From NCBI GenBank assembly GCA_030524175.1, contig JAUNHC010000003.1:1-64000 (forward strand): 64,000 nucleotides of DNA, given 5' to 3'. Below are positions 63,895 through 64,000 of the stretch, one piece after another (the first letter of the stretch is position 1; each line of letters opens with the position of its first letter). Made by a program: the position numbers and the translations under genes. Origin of the DNA: Eubacteriales bacterium. GTDB taxonomy: Bacteria > Bacillota > Clostridia > Lachnospirales > Lachnospiraceae. The notes under the pieces are model-generated. The model ran no database searches, was not told where the DNA came from, and was given only the letters and a program-made list of their open reading frames with translations.

Positions 63895-64000
63895 AAAAAA
63901 ATCCGCCCCAAACTAGGGACGGACAATAATCCGCAACCACCCTGTTTCCCTTTTGAAACAAGTACGATCCTGCAACGTACCGGCATACGCGGTTCCGGTA
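63895..64000 (-). promoter_or_regulatory. T-box leader (3' part) of the TRAP operon
   Basis: On the minus strand the T-box core AGGGTGGTTGCGG (63943-63931) is followed by CCGTCCCT, giving the antiterminator pairing AGGG...CGG/CCG-TCCCT with the TGG bulge that binds tRNA ACCA. The same CCGTCCC can pair with GGGGCGGA to form a terminator followed by seven T (63923-63895). Upstream, TACCGG/CCGGTA forms a further stem. The specifier loop lies beyond the end of the window, so the tRNA is not known. Confidence 0.8.

Overview
The window looks like a chromosomal stretch from a spore-forming, anaerobic member of the Lachnospiraceae, probably close to Blautia. The basis is the low-to-moderate GC coding style, strong GGAGG ribosome sites, endospore genes (sigG, a ymxH-type gene, a SpoVB-like flippase), an NrdR repressor, a 1410-residue 2-hydroxyacyl-CoA dehydratase activase-type protein, ferredoxin-like aldo/keto reductase, and a Firmicutes-type tmRNA. 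The genus is inference; the family is well supported. No phage, integrase, transposase gene or CRISPR array was seen.

Layout. 1-2.2 kb is an accessory patch: a 49-residue protein, a free-standing Spo0A-type DNA-binding domain preceded by phased TGTCTAAT boxes, a 39-bp tandem repeat, tRNA-Thr(CGT) and a block of 84-bp palindrome-bearing repeats. 2.2-8.5 kb holds a GlgB-like protein that has lost most catalytic residues, a fructokinase-type PfkB kinase and a UvrA2-type protein. 8.5-15.5 kb is a tiny basic protein followed by a leftward operon leuB-ilvD-ilvB-serC-serA (branched-chain amino acid and serine synthesis). 15.6-17.4 kb is tgt-yajC. 17.7-21.9 kb is the activase protein. 22-28.2 kb runs leftward: SpoVB/MurJ-like flippase, ung, an isolated hisH-hisF pair, and a histidine kinase/response regulator pair. 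28.5-29.5 kb holds tmRNA and a compact type I toxin-antitoxin-like locus. 29.6-31.7 kb is an ECF sigma factor with its DUF4179-type partner; 31.9-33.8 kb a two-domain unknown, mnmA and tRNA-Val(CAC). 34-44.1 kb is mostly leftward housekeeping: aldo/keto reductase, efp, aroK, yqeG, patatin, citrate synthase, an AlaT-like aminotransferase, an NhaC antiporter, rightward gdhA, then nrdR.

44.2-49.6 kb is a sporulation neighbourhood (nrdR, ymxH, sigG) that appears to have been opened by a large secreted protein gene flanked by about 73-bp direct repeats, and by a HAD phosphatase plus a structured repeat element. 49.7-57.4 kb is a sugar uptake regulon: rhaM-type mutarotase, a UroD/MtaA-type protein, and an RbsCBA-like ABC importer, divergent from a LacI regulator fused to a solute-binding domain; two identical TCTAAACGTTTAGA palindromes mark the operators. 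57.5-59.8 kb holds a double-domain PPK2 kinase and a LysE exporter. 60-64 kb is a TRAP transporter whose large permease is fused to two near-identical solute receptors, read from a T-box leader that runs off the window end.

Most unusual items: the T-box-controlled DctM-DctP-DctP fusion; the 27-residue toxin with a convergent antisense RNA; the LacI/solute-binding fusion with its methyltransferase-like operon; the GlgB pseudoenzyme; the stand-alone Spo0A-type domain and its phased boxes; the 84-bp palindromic array; and two families of dispersed intergenic repeats. Starts given differ from the longest frame where a Shine-Dalgarno sequence clearly selects an internal ATG.
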